Assembly: GCF_000770635.1 (NCBI RefSeq)
Contig: NZ_AVBF01000008.1
Span: forward strand, 1 to 64,000
Source of the DNA: Pontibacillus yanchengensis Y32
GTDB lineage: Bacteria; Bacillota; Bacilli; Bacillales; BH030062
Length of the DNA stretch: 64,000 bases
Direction of reading: 5' to 3'
In this document: in pieces, positions 26,961-35,508 of the stretch
How positions within the stretch are numbered: position 1 is the stretch's first letter
Layout of the letters: every line of letters begins with the position of its first letter
Translations under genes and position numbers: made by a program
Notes under the pieces: generated by a model
What the model saw: the letters and a program-made list of their open reading frames with translations, nothing else
Databases searched by the model: none
Told to the model about the DNA's origin: nothing

Positions 26961-26970
26961 TTCCGAATAC

Positions 26971-27501
26971 TTAGGAAGGCATCAATTCGGTTGCTGCTGT
27001 CGTAACACCTATCATGATTCCTTTTTCGTTTAACAAAGGTTGGCCAAACACATCGTAAGAAATGGTTCCTGTATAATTAGGGTAGGTTATTTTTCTCCTT
27101 ATCCCTATTTTCTGTTCTAATATATCACGTTTAAGTTTCATCAGGGCTAATGATCCATCATTGTTCAATATATCCGTATCTCTTTTTCCAATAATATCAC
27201 TTAATTCTTTGTCCATTATTGGATTAAATACCCACGTATATCTCAGATCCAAATCACAATGAGCTAGTGTCATCGGAGAGTTTTGCAGGGAAACAGTAAA
27301 GGAATTTTCATTTCTATCAAAGTTCGTATAATGAAACCCTAACACGTCACCAATTCTTTTCGTTACATCACTACTAGGATTACGAGCACCCGACTCGATT
27401 TGTGCATAGTAAGCCCTATCAATAAAAGCGGTGTATGCTACTTCTTGTTGAGTCATTTGTTTGCTATTCCTAATATTGATTAACCAGTCTCGTTTCGTCA
27501 T
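26971..27501 (-). CDS. XRE-type helix-turn-helix protein with PAS domain
   Basis: A 176-residue one-component regulator. Residues 1-60 are an XRE/Cro helix-turn-helix (MTQQEVAYTAFIDRAYYAQIESGARNPS, KRIGDVLGF). Residues about 70-175 look like a PAS sensor of the type found at the N-terminus of HWE histidine kinases (DLDLRYTWVFNP, IIGKRDTDIL, YDVFGQPLLNEKGIMIGV). I chose the ATG at 27501 because AAAGGTGG lies 5 bases before it; a GTG nine bases earlier overlaps that site. Ligand and targets are unknown. It reads away from the CBO0543 gene. Confidence 0.75.
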   Translation of the reverse strand: MTKRDWLINIRNSKQMTQQEVAYTAFIDRAYYAQIESGARNPSSDVTKRIGDVLGFHYTNFDRNENSFTVSLQNSPMTLAHCDLDLRYTWVFNPIMDKELSDIIGKRDTDILNNDGSLALMKLKRDILEQKIGIRRKITYPNYTGTISYDVFGQPLLNEKGIMIGVTTAATELMPS

Positions 27502-27723
27502 GACTACCACCTTTGTAAGATGATTATTTCTTTATCTACTGCACATCTTAGAAACATGCAAAGAAAATACACCATTACCTAATAAAATAGTACACTTTCA
27601 CACTTCTCGTAAACGTAGCTATTGAGCCACAATTAGACATCTTACATAGCCATTTCCTAACGAATATGTAAACGCATCCCTACTTATACTAAGAGGTAAC
27701 TAATAACAAAGAAGGCGACATCC

Positions 27724-28284
27724 ATGAACTACTACATGCAAAAATTACTTGAATTACAAGAAACCTCTTCATCGACCCAATTTGACTATTGGAAGGAAGA
27801 AGTTGTATTTACACCACAGTGGTGGTTTTTATTATTCTCTCTTATTTTTCCTTGGTTTATTTGGTGGAAGTTATTCGAACGTTCCTTAGCTTTCAACCTT
27901 TGGATTGTGGGTCTATTTGTGATGCTGGTATCGTTTTTCTTAGATGAAGTAGGAGCTTCGTTTCTGTTCTGGACATACCCTTATACGCTCACACCTCTTG
28001 AAAGAGAAGTGTTTGATCCGGCTAATTTCACTCTTCTCCCGATTCTGTATATGCTGTTATTTCAATACTGTAGAAGTTGGAGGTTATTTTTAGTAGGCAA
28101 TGTAGTTGTTTCTTTGTTTAATACGTACATCGGAGGCGGTTTATTTCGATGGATTGGTGCATATGAATTACTTACTTGGAAGAGCATTTATTCGGTTCCT
28201 ATCTATTATGCAATTGGTGTAGCTGCAAAAGCATTTGTTCATCTGTTAGAGCGTATTCAATATGGTTCTCATAGGAAGGGGTAG
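27724..28284 (+). CDS. CBO0543 family membrane protein
   Basis: A 186-residue polytopic membrane protein with about five helices (WWFLLFSLIFPWFIWWKL, LWIVGLFVMLVSFFLDEVG, FTLLPILYMLLFQY and two more). The layout and the LDEVGASFLFWTYPY region match a family known as CBO0543, common in Bacillaceae. I know of no assigned function. No clear terminator follows; a six-unit repeat array begins 137 bases downstream. Confidence 0.7.
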   Translation: MNYYMQKLLELQETSSSTQFDYWKEEVVFTPQWWFLLFSLIFPWFIWWKLFERSLAFNLWIVGLFVMLVSFFLDEVGASFLFWTYPYTLTPLEREVFDPANFTLLPILYMLLFQYCRSWRLFLVGNVVVSLFNTYIGGGLFRWIGAYELLTWKSIYSVPIYYAIGVAAKAFVHLLERIQYGSHRKG

Positions 28285-28420
28285 TTCAAACAATAAAGGC
28301 TTCGTTAAAGTTTAGTGTTAGTTTTGAAATCAACTAATTAAAATAGCCTTGTTCCAGATAAGAAGCATAATTGGGTTAGGGGGATCGGACGTGCGCCCAA
28401 ATTCACTGGGAGCCCCTTGC

Positions 28421-28530
28421 GAGCGAGTTTTTGAAATTAGGAGCGACTTTCTGGATATAGGAGCGACTTTCTGATTTTTGGAGCGACTTCGGCCAAATTC
28501 CGAGCAACTTATAAAAAATAGGAGCGACCG
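28421..28530. repeat. tandem array, six units at 20-21 bp (GAGCGAC core)
   Basis: GAGCGA-type cores begin at 28421, 28441, 28461, 28481, 28502 (GAGCAA) and 28522. Spacing is 20 bases except for one 21. The base before the core is usually G rather than the T of the other arrays (TAGGAGCGAC). It fills part of the 388-base gap between 28284 and 28673; I see nothing else definite in that gap. Confidence 0.92.
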
Positions 28531-28672
28531 CTTATTATGGTAAAATAAACTGGTAAACGTTTTTAAACATCGGCAGTAAGTTACACTTTTTTATTCTCAT
28601 TTGTATATTCTTTTATGAACAAAAAATGCATAATTTATTCTGTGTACCTTTATTATTTAGGGGGAGGTAACT

Positions 28673-28879
28673 TTGGGTTTATTTTTCTATCTTACAATTA
28701 TTGTTGGCTTGTGTCTTATATATTTGTCTCTTCTGCTTTTGTATTATGCAAGTATGAAAAAAGCAGATAATGATGTGAAAAAGAAGGAACTTGAGCTAGA
28801 AGAAAAGAAGTTAGAGTTGGAAATAAAAAAGGTTGAAAGCAACAAAGAAAAAGAAGATAAAGTTGAGGGAGAGGTCTAA
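28673..28879 (+). CDS. small membrane-anchored coiled-coil protein, unrecognised
   Basis: A 68-residue protein: one membrane helix (residues 3-27, LFFYLTIIVGLCLIYLSLLLLYYA) followed by a strongly charged coiled coil rich in K and E (KKKELELEEKKLELEIKK). The start is TTG with GGGGAGG 6 bases upstream. This is consistent with a real gene. The layout resembles the small TM-plus-coil proteins called DUF4083 or similar, but I cannot assign a family. It has its own terminator. Confidence 0.6.
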   Translation: MGLFFYLTIIVGLCLIYLSLLLLYYASMKKADNDVKKKELELEEKKLELEIKKVESNKEKEDKVEGEV

Positions 28880-28933
28880 AAAGGCCAACGTTATATGGAA
28901 CTGTTTTTTTTGCGAACGCATGCATAATGGAAG

Positions 28934-28973
28934 AAGAGAGAGCATTTCCCTATATGGAATTTGCTCTTTTTTT
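28934..28973 (+). terminator. terminator of the small coiled-coil gene
   Basis: AGAGAGCATTTCC and GGAATTTGCTCTTTTTTT pair around a short loop and end in seven T. Confidence 0.75.
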
Positions 28974-29010
28974 GTACTACCATTTAAGGGAAATCCCCAC
29001 CCTACCTCCA

Positions 29011-29409
29011 TTAAAAGCCATCATTCCAATTCTTTATTAGTAAATAGACATTTACTAATAGCAACAACCCCACATGCAACACTGGAGCCAATTGTAGTTG
29101 TACCACAGATGAGTTTGAAGTAGCATCCAACGCACCACCCCACACCACTTGTACCATAAAAAGAAACGCTAGGATAAAAATACTTGCCGTTATGCTTCTA
29201 CCTAAATTGCTTTGTATTGAATGTAGACCAATTAGTAACAATCCAGTAGCAATGAAGAAGAATACTTGGGAGGTAATAGCTTCTGACGTTGTATAAGAAA
29301 TAGGGATATCGGATAGAATCAGTCCATTATAAGCGAACGCCACAAAAGCTACTAAGAAACCTATACATATGAATATGGTTCTGATAAGGACGCTTACTTT
29401 TGCTTTCAT
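29011..29409 (-). CDS. small four-helix membrane protein, unrecognised
   Basis: A 132-residue hydrophobic protein with four predicted membrane segments (TIFICIGFLVAFVAFAY, QVFFFIATGLLLIGLHSI, ITASIFILAFLFMVQVVWGG, LHVGLLLLVNVYLLI) and a short tail. I recognise no family motif. It starts MKAKVSVLIRT with GGGGAAATTC upstream. It lies between two convergent and divergent unrelated genes. Confidence 0.6.
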   Translation of the reverse strand: MKAKVSVLIRTIFICIGFLVAFVAFAYNGLILSDIPISYTTSEAITSQVFFFIATGLLLIGLHSIQSNLGRSITASIFILAFLFMVQVVWGGALDATSNSSVVQLQLAPVLHVGLLLLVNVYLLIKNWNDGF

Positions 29410-29440
29410 ATAGAATTTCCCCTTTGTTCATTCACATAAA

Positions 29441-29495
29441 TAGTAGCCCAACGAAAGAGTGCAAATGGTTCTTTGCACTCCAACATTGGACTACT
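29441..29495 (-). terminator. hairpin downstream of osmC-like gene
   Basis: An inner stem AGAGTGCAAA / TTTGCACTC with outer arms AGTAGCCCAA and TTGGACTACT. It is a large inverted repeat without a strong T run, and a likely terminator of the OsmC gene. Confidence 0.55.
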
Positions 29496-29514
29496 TAGAA
29501 ATCACTTATCTTCG

Positions 29515-29967
29515 TTAGCTGTCTAACACTTCAATATGCGCTTCAATGGAAATCGTAACATTGCCTTTAACCGCTCTTGAGATCATACAGTTGGATTCTG
29601 CTTTTTCTATCAGTTGTTCTAGCTTTTCAATTTGTTCATCTGTCGCATCCTCTTTTAATACCACTGATGGGCGATGAATGATTTCCTCATACGTAATGAC
29701 GCCATTGGTTACATCGACAATTCCTTCTGATGTTAGTCCCATCTTGTGCAATGGTAATTCTGCGCGTTCAATCATCGCAGCAAGTGTGATGATATAGCAT
29801 GTCGATGCCGCTCCAAGTAACATCTCATCAGGGTTCGTTCCTACGCCAGGACCGTCCATTTCAGGTGGAATAGATATTTCTGTATTTAATTGACCTGCTT
29901 CAATAGAACCAACGGAATTTCGTCCTCCAGGCCATTTTGCAGTTAAATGAAAATTGTGCTTCGCCAT
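29515..29967 (-). CDS. OsmC family peroxiredoxin-like protein
   Basis: A 150-residue OsmC/Ohr-fold protein. The two redox cysteines of the family are present, C57 in AASTCYII and C126 in SNCMISRAVKG. Such proteins reduce organic hydroperoxides or act in osmotic or oxidative stress. The sequence is closer to the SACP/OsmC side than to Ohr. GGAGGTGCT precedes the ATG. It is divergent from the flavoprotein gene, with 159 bases between starts. Confidence 0.85.
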   Translation of the reverse strand: MAKHNFHLTAKWPGGRNSVGSIEAGQLNTEISIPPEMDGPGVGTNPDEMLLGAASTCYIITLAAMIERAELPLHKMGLTSEGIVDVTNGVITYEEIIHRPSVVLKEDATDEQIEKLEQLIEKAESNCMISRAVKGNVTISIEAHIEVLDS

Positions 29968-30126
29968 TCTAGCACCTCCTCGTTACCGCCATCATATCGA
30001 AAATGGATAGATGATACAAAAAATTTTCACTCTCTCCTACTTCAGCACATCAACGGAACACCCATGCCACAAGTTTTTTCCTTTAACGATTATAATAGAG
30101 GGTACTATAGTCAAGAAGGTGATGAC

Positions 30127-31593
30127 ATGACGACGTATGATATAGCTGTTGTTGGAGCAGGGTTTGGTGGACTTAGCGCTGCTGCTCTGTTAGCGAAAAA
30201 AGGGTACTCGGTTGCTGTATTGGAAGCATCATTTGAACTGGGTGGTTGCGCCGGGAAGTTCAATCGTCCTGGCTATCGTTTTCAGGCAGGTGCAACGGTT
30301 GGCATGGGATTTGAAGAAGGTGGAGTGTTGAAACGTCTTTTTGAGGAGTTAGAAATCGATCTCCCTCCTATGAAACGAATGGATACCATCATGAATATCC
30401 ATATGGGCGATGAGACGATTCATTATTACCGTGAAAAAGAAGCATGGTTCCTTGAGCTGGAGAGACTTTTTCCACATATAGCTGATCGAGCAAAGGCATT
30501 TTTTGAAGAAGTCTTTCAGGTAGGCTCACGTATCGATCACTTATTGGATGACCTGCCTGTTTTTCCTCCAAAACGTGCGATTGACTGGTTGAAAATGACG
30601 AAGTATGTAAACACAAATAGTATGAAGCTAATTCCCTTCATGACCCAAACGCTTATGGATCGGTTAAAGGCTTTTAACGTAAATAAGGATGAGCGATTCT
30701 TAGCGTTTCTAAACGGACAACTAATGGATAGTGTACAAACCACTGCTGAACATTGTCCTGCTTTTCTAGGACATGCTGCATTACAAACCTTCCATAAAGG
30801 TGCCTATGCTGTTCAAGGTGGCCTCGCTTCCGTTGCCAAATCTCTTGCTACGTCCATCAAAGACAATGGTGGAGAAATACACATGCGTCGACCTGCTCTT
30901 CATATCGAACAGCAGCAAGGTTATTGGGTCGTGCACAGTAAACGTGAAAAGACCTACGTTGCCAACAAAGTCATTCTCAACAATTCCATGCATAACTTTC
31001 ATCACTTGTTCGACGAATCCGTATCATCGAAATCGAATGTAAAAAAAGATCGGATGGATACATCATGGGGAGCTTTTATGCTTTATTTAGGTGTCGAGGA
31101 TAACTACCCTGCAGACGTTTTGTATCACCAAATCATCCAAAACCCTTCCAAACCATTAGCGGAAGGAAATCAGTTTCTTCTGTCATTATCAGCTCCAAAT
31201 GATCGTACAATGGCTCCTGAAGGAAAACGAGCCATTACGATTTCTACTCACACAGAAATAAGCCAATGGTGGCAACAGGAAACGTACGAGGAGCGAAAAG
31301 CAGAATACGTGGAGCGAATTCTAGATGGTGTCGAAAAACATTTCCCTACCATCCGGGAGGACATTGACCTACTCATGCCAGGTACCCCGGTCACCTTCGA
31401 ACGCTATGTTAAGCGAGACAAAGGCCGTGTAGGTGGATATATCCCAAATGGGAAATGGAGCTGGCTGAACCATTATTCTGTCCATACGGGATTAACCGAT
31501 GTCTTTAGTTGCGGAGATACCACGTTCCCCGGTGCAGGTACACTAGGCACTACACTGTCTGGGTGGATTGCAGCGAATGAGGCGATGAAATAA
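30127..31593 (+). CDS. FAD-dependent oxidoreductase, phytoene desaturase/CrtI-like
   Basis: A 488-residue flavoprotein of the amine oxidase/carotenoid desaturase superfamily. The dinucleotide-binding motif VVGAGFGGLSAA is at the N-terminus with GG at EASFELGGCAG, and the C-terminal FAD motif is VFSCGDTTFPGAG. The frame is open upstream to 29947, but the ATG at 30127 is preceded by AAGGTGATG and starts at the expected distance from the GxGxxG, so I use that start. The substrate is not assignable; carotenoid or pyridine-nucleotide-linked chemistry is possible. No other crt gene is in the window. Confidence 0.75.
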   Translation: MTTYDIAVVGAGFGGLSAAALLAKKGYSVAVLEASFELGGCAGKFNRPGYRFQAGATVGMGFEEGGVLKRLFEELEIDLPPMKRMDTIMNIHMGDETIHYYREKEAWFLELERLFPHIADRAKAFFEEVFQVGSRIDHLLDDLPVFPPKRAIDWLKMTKYVNTNSMKLIPFMTQTLMDRLKAFNVNKDERFLAFLNGQLMDSVQTTAEHCPAFLGHAALQTFHKGAYAVQGGLASVAKSLATSIKDNGGEIHMRRPALHIEQQQGYWVVHSKREKTYVANKVILNNSMHNFHHLFDESVSSKSNVKKDRMDTSWGAFMLYLGVEDNYPADVLYHQIIQNPSKPLAEGNQFLLSLSAPNDRTMAPEGKRAITISTHTEISQWWQQETYEERKAEYVERILDGVEKHFPTIREDIDLLMPGTPVTFERYVKRDKGRVGGYIPNGKWSWLNHYSVHTGLTDVFSCGDTTFPGAGTLGTTLSGWIAANEAMK

Positions 31594-31600
31594 TCGCCTC
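31579..31600. terminator. hairpin spanning two converging stop codons
   Basis: GAGGCGAT and ATCGCCTC pair perfectly around six bases. The stem spans the flavoprotein and natK-like stop codons, which are only 5 bases apart. There is no T run on either strand, so it is a weak terminator. Confidence 0.45.
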
Positions 31601-32576
31601 ATACAATAGCAGGAAACTTAATGGTTAAGGTGAAATGTCGCTGCTTATAAGCAAAGTCTAGGTACCCCTCATGTTTCTCTACAATTTCCGAGATGATCAT
31701 CGTACCAACCCCATGACCACCCCCCTTTTTGGTGGTATATCCTTTTTTCTCAAATAAGTTGTCTAAGATCTCATTTGGGATGTCCGTCGCATCATTGCGA
31801 ACGGTCATGATGTAAAAAGCACTTCTTTTTTGCAACTTCATAGTAATTGTAGCTTGTTTATGTACGGTTTGCTGGTAATGAAGAGCAGCTTCAAAAGCGT
31901 TTGATAGAATGTTTCCAATTAACACCACAGTATCATCTTGTGAAATAGGCAAGGAGGAAATCGGGGTTTCAAGCTCATATTTTAGAGCAATGTGATGGTG
32001 ATTGGCCTTTCTTTGATAATCATGCAAGACTCCTGAAACCGCTGCAGATTCTCCTGAGACTACTGTACTCACATCATCATACCTTCCAACTAACTGATCC
32101 ATATAAGCTTTGGCATCTTGAAGGGATTCATTTTCTAGCATATATTGGATGCTTGTAATGTGCTTTAGGTAATCATGCCTATCCTTTCGCAGCTGTAAAA
32201 AGACCTCATCCATTTGCTCTCGATTGTTATGAGCCAGTTGATTTCGATTTTGATACAAGTACTGCTGTTCCAAAATCTGATACTTGGCCCACTCCATTGC
32301 AAAAGAACTCAAAAGGGGGATGATACATTCCAAAGCGGATAGCTGTACATAACTAACAACCAATAACCCCTGTACGGAAGTTAACACCCACATCGTTTTC
32401 GAGGAGCTGATATTCGTTAAATGACGACTTAGCTTGCCCTTATTTACAAAGAAGATTAGTAAAATGATGGGCAGGCTAGCAATTCCAATACTCCAATGGG
32501 AAACACGATACGTAAATATACTAATATGTAAAGATAGTAATAGAATAGTTATAATTCCAATTGTTGTTTTTGGCAA
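31599..32576 (-). CDS. natK: sensor histidine kinase, NatK-like (GHKL, AgrC-type)
   Basis: A 325-residue membrane sensor kinase. It has about three N-terminal membrane helices, then the dimerisation segment with the phosphorylatable H134 in RKDRHDYLKH, and a GHKL ATPase domain (GNILSNAFEAA N box, GGGHGVGTMI G box). It lies directly after a LytTR response regulator and opposite a NatAB transporter, as in the Bacillus natK-natR/natAB locus. No AgrB or AgrD is nearby, so a peptide quorum-sensing reading is not supported. Confidence 0.75.
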   Translation of the reverse strand: MPKTTIGIITILLLSLHISIFTYRVSHWSIGIASLPIILLIFFVNKGKLSRHLTNISSSKTMWVLTSVQGLLVVSYVQLSALECIIPLLSSFAMEWAKYQILEQQYLYQNRNQLAHNNREQMDEVFLQLRKDRHDYLKHITSIQYMLENESLQDAKAYMDQLVGRYDDVSTVVSGESAAVSGVLHDYQRKANHHHIALKYELETPISSLPISQDDTVVLIGNILSNAFEAALHYQQTVHKQATITMKLQKRSAFYIMTVRNDATDIPNEILDNLFEKKGYTTKKGGGHGVGTMIISEIVEKHEGYLDFAYKQRHFTLTIKFPAIV

Positions 32577-32587
32577 GCTTTCACAAC

Positions 32588-33289
32588 CTAGAAATAGTAG
32601 TGTTGAACATAATCAAGTTGTTCTTTTGTAATGATTGCTTTTTCGTCTGTTCCATCAAACGAGACTGTATAGGAATGCTTACTATAAAGAGAGAAATGTT
32701 TAACAAAATGGATATTTATAATAAAGGATCGATGGGAGCGTATAAAGTCTCGTTCCCGTAGCTCCCCTTCTAGATCATTTAACGTTTGATAGGTAGACAC
32801 AACTTGATTTTTTGTATGAATGGTTGAGGAACGACCAGTTCGCTCAATAAATATAATCTCTTTTTTGGGTAGAATGTGGATTTCAGACTTTTGCTTTATA
32901 AATAAGCGTCCTTTCATCTCCGTAGACTTCGTTTTATCCACATATCGATCAATGGATTGGACTAGTCTTTCTTTCTGATAGGGCTTCATAATATAATCAT
33001 GGACATTCAATTCAAAAGCATGAACTGCGTACCCACTATGGGCCGTTACGAAAATGACATCAATATCGATAGCATGCGTATGAATTAAATCAGCCAATTC
33101 ATAACCAGACAACTCTGGCATTTCAATATCAGCAATGAGTAAATCAATGTTCTCCTCTTTCACTAACTCATATGCCTCTGTAGCAGAAGAAACGGCAAAT
33201 ACAACCTCCGCTTCTCCTACTTGCGTAACGATACTTCTCATTTTCTCTAAATCAATGCTTCTGTCATCAACAATCCCTACTCGAACCAT
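32588..33289 (-). CDS. natR: LytTR-type response regulator, NatR-like
   Basis: A 233-residue response regulator: receiver domain (residues 1-120) with phosphorylated D54 in LLIADIEMPE, and a LytTR DNA-binding domain (about 135-233, ending with the GxxxxxRSHRSFIINI segment). It is upstream of the kinase by 11 bases in the same transcript. It is divergent from natAB with 211 bases between the starts, so it probably activates that transporter. Confidence 0.82.
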   Translation of the reverse strand: MVRVGIVDDRSIDLEKMRSIVTQVGEAEVVFAVSSATEAYELVKEENIDLLIADIEMPELSGYELADLIHTHAIDIDVIFVTAHSGYAVHAFELNVHDYIMKPYQKERLVQSIDRYVDKTKSTEMKGRLFIKQKSEIHILPKKEIIFIERTGRSSTIHTKNQVVSTYQTLNDLEGELRERDFIRSHRSFIINIHFVKHFSLYSKHSYTVSFDGTDEKAIITKEQLDYVQHYYF

Positions 33290-33500
33290 GAGGCCACAAT
33301 CTCCCTTATTAAGAAAAGCGCAAGTGCTTGAGCTTATACTATCTTCTCTAGTGAGCTAACATGTCAATTGTAACATCCTCCCCATCAGGCAGAGAACGTT
33401 TCACGACATAAAAAGACCTTTACACGACAGAATGGTTTTAAGATACTCCATTATTCTATACGCTTGCATTACAGAAACAGCGCGAAGGGAGTTATTACAA

Positions 33501-34244
33501 TTGATTGAAATAAACGAAGTTACCAAAAAATTCTCATCCAAGAAGGAAAGCATTACAGCTTTAAACCATGTTTCCTTTTCTGTTCCAGAAGGGCAGGTTG
33601 TTGGGCTCCTAGGAGAGAACGGTGCAGGGAAAACAACATTGTTACGAGCGATTTCGACGCTTTACACTCCGACAAGTGGGTCCATTTATGTAGATGGATT
33701 TTCAACAACAGACAATCCAAATGAGGTAAAGAAGAAACTAGGCGTCTTGTTTGGAGGAGAAACAGGATTATATGACCGTTTGACCGCACGGGAGAACCTT
33801 AAATACTTTGCAAGGCTGTATGGAATGTCTAAGCATGAAACAAAAGTACAGATTGAAGATCTTGCTGTTAAATTTGGCATGAAGGACTATCTTGATCGTA
33901 AAGTAGGGAGTTTTTCAAAAGGAATGCGCCAGAAAGTTGCCATCGCCAGAACCCTTATACATGACCCAGATGTTATTTTACTAGACGAACCAACTACTGG
34001 ACTCGATATCACTTCTAGTAATGTGTTCCGCCAATTTATACTGCAGCTAAAGAAACAGGGAAAAACACTACTCTTTTCAAGTCACATTATGGAAGAAGTG
34101 CAAACACTATGTGATTCAGTCGTAATGATTCATAAAGGTCAGTTAGTCTATGAAGGAAACCTGGAAACGTTATACCACAACGAAGATTCCAAGGATTTGA
34201 ACTTCATCTTTATGTCAAAATTAGCACGAGGTGAAACAGCATGA
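33501..34244 (+). CDS. natA: Na+ efflux ABC transporter ATPase NatA
   Basis: A 247-residue ABC ATPase. Walker A GENGAGKTT, signature SFSKGMRQ, Walker B VILLDEP, then TTGLD and the switch histidine in FSSHIMEEV are all present. The frame is open to 33432, but the TTG at 33501 has AAGGGAG upstream and gives the normal NatA N-terminus (LIEINEVTKKF). It overlaps natB by 4 bases. It energises sodium extrusion coupled to NatB. Confidence 0.85.
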   Translation: MIEINEVTKKFSSKKESITALNHVSFSVPEGQVVGLLGENGAGKTTLLRAISTLYTPTSGSIYVDGFSTTDNPNEVKKKLGVLFGGETGLYDRLTARENLKYFARLYGMSKHETKVQIEDLAVKFGMKDYLDRKVGSFSKGMRQKVAIARTLIHDPDVILLDEPTTGLDITSSNVFRQFILQLKKQGKTLLFSSHIMEEVQTLCDSVVMIHKGQLVYEGNLETLYHNEDSKDLNFIFMSKLARGETA

Positions 34245-35404
34245 TTTGGAGCATGTTTAAAAAAGAAATGACAGATGCTTTCCGAGATAAGCGAACCATG
34301 CTGTTAACTTTCCTCATTCCGGTAGCTATGCTGACGGCACTTGTATTTTTTTATGAGAGCATGTTGAGTGACAATTCCAATACCACCTATACAGTCGCTA
34401 TCCCACATGAACTGTCCGAAGAAGGAGAGCAATTTTTTGCTGAACTTCCTACACTCAAACCTAACGTTACAGAAAACGCTAAGCAAGCAGTCGAAGAAGG
34501 AGAAGCAACCGTCGCCTTTCTATCTGAGGAAGCGTTTTTCGACACAGTTACCGAAAATCAAGTAAGCAATGTGACCTTGTACGGAGACTCCACTAGCGAA
34601 AACGCATCAACTGTCATGTCACTCATTGAAAATCAATTAAATACGCTGGAAGATAGTATTGTTTCTTCTCGCTTAGCAAACAACAATTTAAACGATAGCG
34701 TGCTTGAAGCTATTCAAATCGAACGACAACAGTTAAGCTATAATGATAACAACGGTGCTTCAACTATGATTCTAGCTATGTTTCTTCCTATGATTTTCGC
34801 TATATCTATTGCTTCAGGTGGTATGCCTGTTTCAGCTGACATACTAGCTGGAGAAAAGGAGCGGAAAACAATGGAAGCTCTGCTTATGACGCCGGTAAGT
34901 CGTAAGAAGATTCTTGTTTCAAAATGGTTTACGATTTCAACGATTGGATTTCTTTCAGGCATTACAGCTCTTATCATTGTTGTGATTGAAACATTCTTCT
35001 TTACTGAAAATCTAAAAGATGCACTAGGCTTTGGAGAACAGCTACCTCTTATCTTAATGGTTGTTCTATGTACAACGATTTTGTTCAGCTTATTTATAGG
35101 GGCACTGCAGTTATTGGTAAGCCTAGTGTCTAAAACAGTTAAGGAATCCAACAACTACGGATCACCAATTATTATGTTAACCGTTTTTCCTGTCTTTCTC
35201 ATTATGAGTAAAGGGGTTAATGAGTTTACATTCACAGATTATATAACGCCATTTATGAATATGTTTGTTCTACTCAAAGAAATGCTACTAGGGGTTCTTG
35301 ATCCTGTTGCGATATTCCTTACACTAGGAAGTACAGCTTTATATATGCTAATTGCATTTGTGATAGCGCAAATCTTGTTCATGAAGGATAAATGGGTGTT
35401 ATAA
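34241..35404 (+). CDS. natB: Na+ efflux ABC transporter permease NatB
   Basis: A 387-residue permease with an N-terminal helix, a large extracytoplasmic loop of about 130 residues, and five C-terminal helices, the ABC-2/NatB plan. Motifs include KEMTDAFRDKRTMLLTFLIP and GEKERKTMEALLMTPVSR. With NatA it should pump out Na+, consistent with a salt-tolerant host. The ATG overlaps the natA stop. Confidence 0.87.
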   Translation: MIWSMFKKEMTDAFRDKRTMLLTFLIPVAMLTALVFFYESMLSDNSNTTYTVAIPHELSEEGEQFFAELPTLKPNVTENAKQAVEEGEATVAFLSEEAFFDTVTENQVSNVTLYGDSTSENASTVMSLIENQLNTLEDSIVSSRLANNNLNDSVLEAIQIERQQLSYNDNNGASTMILAMFLPMIFAISIASGGMPVSADILAGEKERKTMEALLMTPVSRKKILVSKWFTISTIGFLSGITALIIVVIETFFFTENLKDALGFGEQLPLILMVVLCTTILFSLFIGALQLLVSLVSKTVKESNNYGSPIIMLTVFPVFLIMSKGVNEFTFTDYITPFMNMFVLLKEMLLGVLDPVAIFLTLGSTALYMLIAFVIAQILFMKDKWVL

Positions 35405-35472
35405 AGAACGATGGTCACCTCTCCACAGGCGGCAGTTTACTGGTAAGCTTCTCTAAATATATCGGTCACATA

Positions 35473-35508
35473 TAAAAGAGCTGCGCCATCAAAAGCGCAG
35501 CTTCTTTA
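35473..35508. terminator. bidirectional terminator (natB / isomerase-like gene)
   Basis: Arms AGCTGCGC and GCGCAGCT with AAAAG before and TTCTTTA after. It lies between the converging natB and isomerase genes and overlaps the end of the latter. Confidence 0.75.

Noticed and set aside
26842-26970. Gene in the gap between the riboswitch and the HTH-PAS gene
   Set aside because: It contains only the rib promoter and a weak terminator-like repeat; no frame with a ribosome binding site was seen.
29947-30126. N-terminal extension of the flavoprotein gene
   Set aside because: It would overlap the divergent OsmC start and lacks a ribosome binding site; the ATG at 30127 has one and fits the FAD motif position.
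31599-33289. Agr-type peptide quorum-sensing system
   Set aside because: The kinase and LytTR regulator resemble AgrC/AgrA, but no AgrB protease or AgrD peptide is present, and the divergent natAB genes identify the NatK-NatR arrangement.
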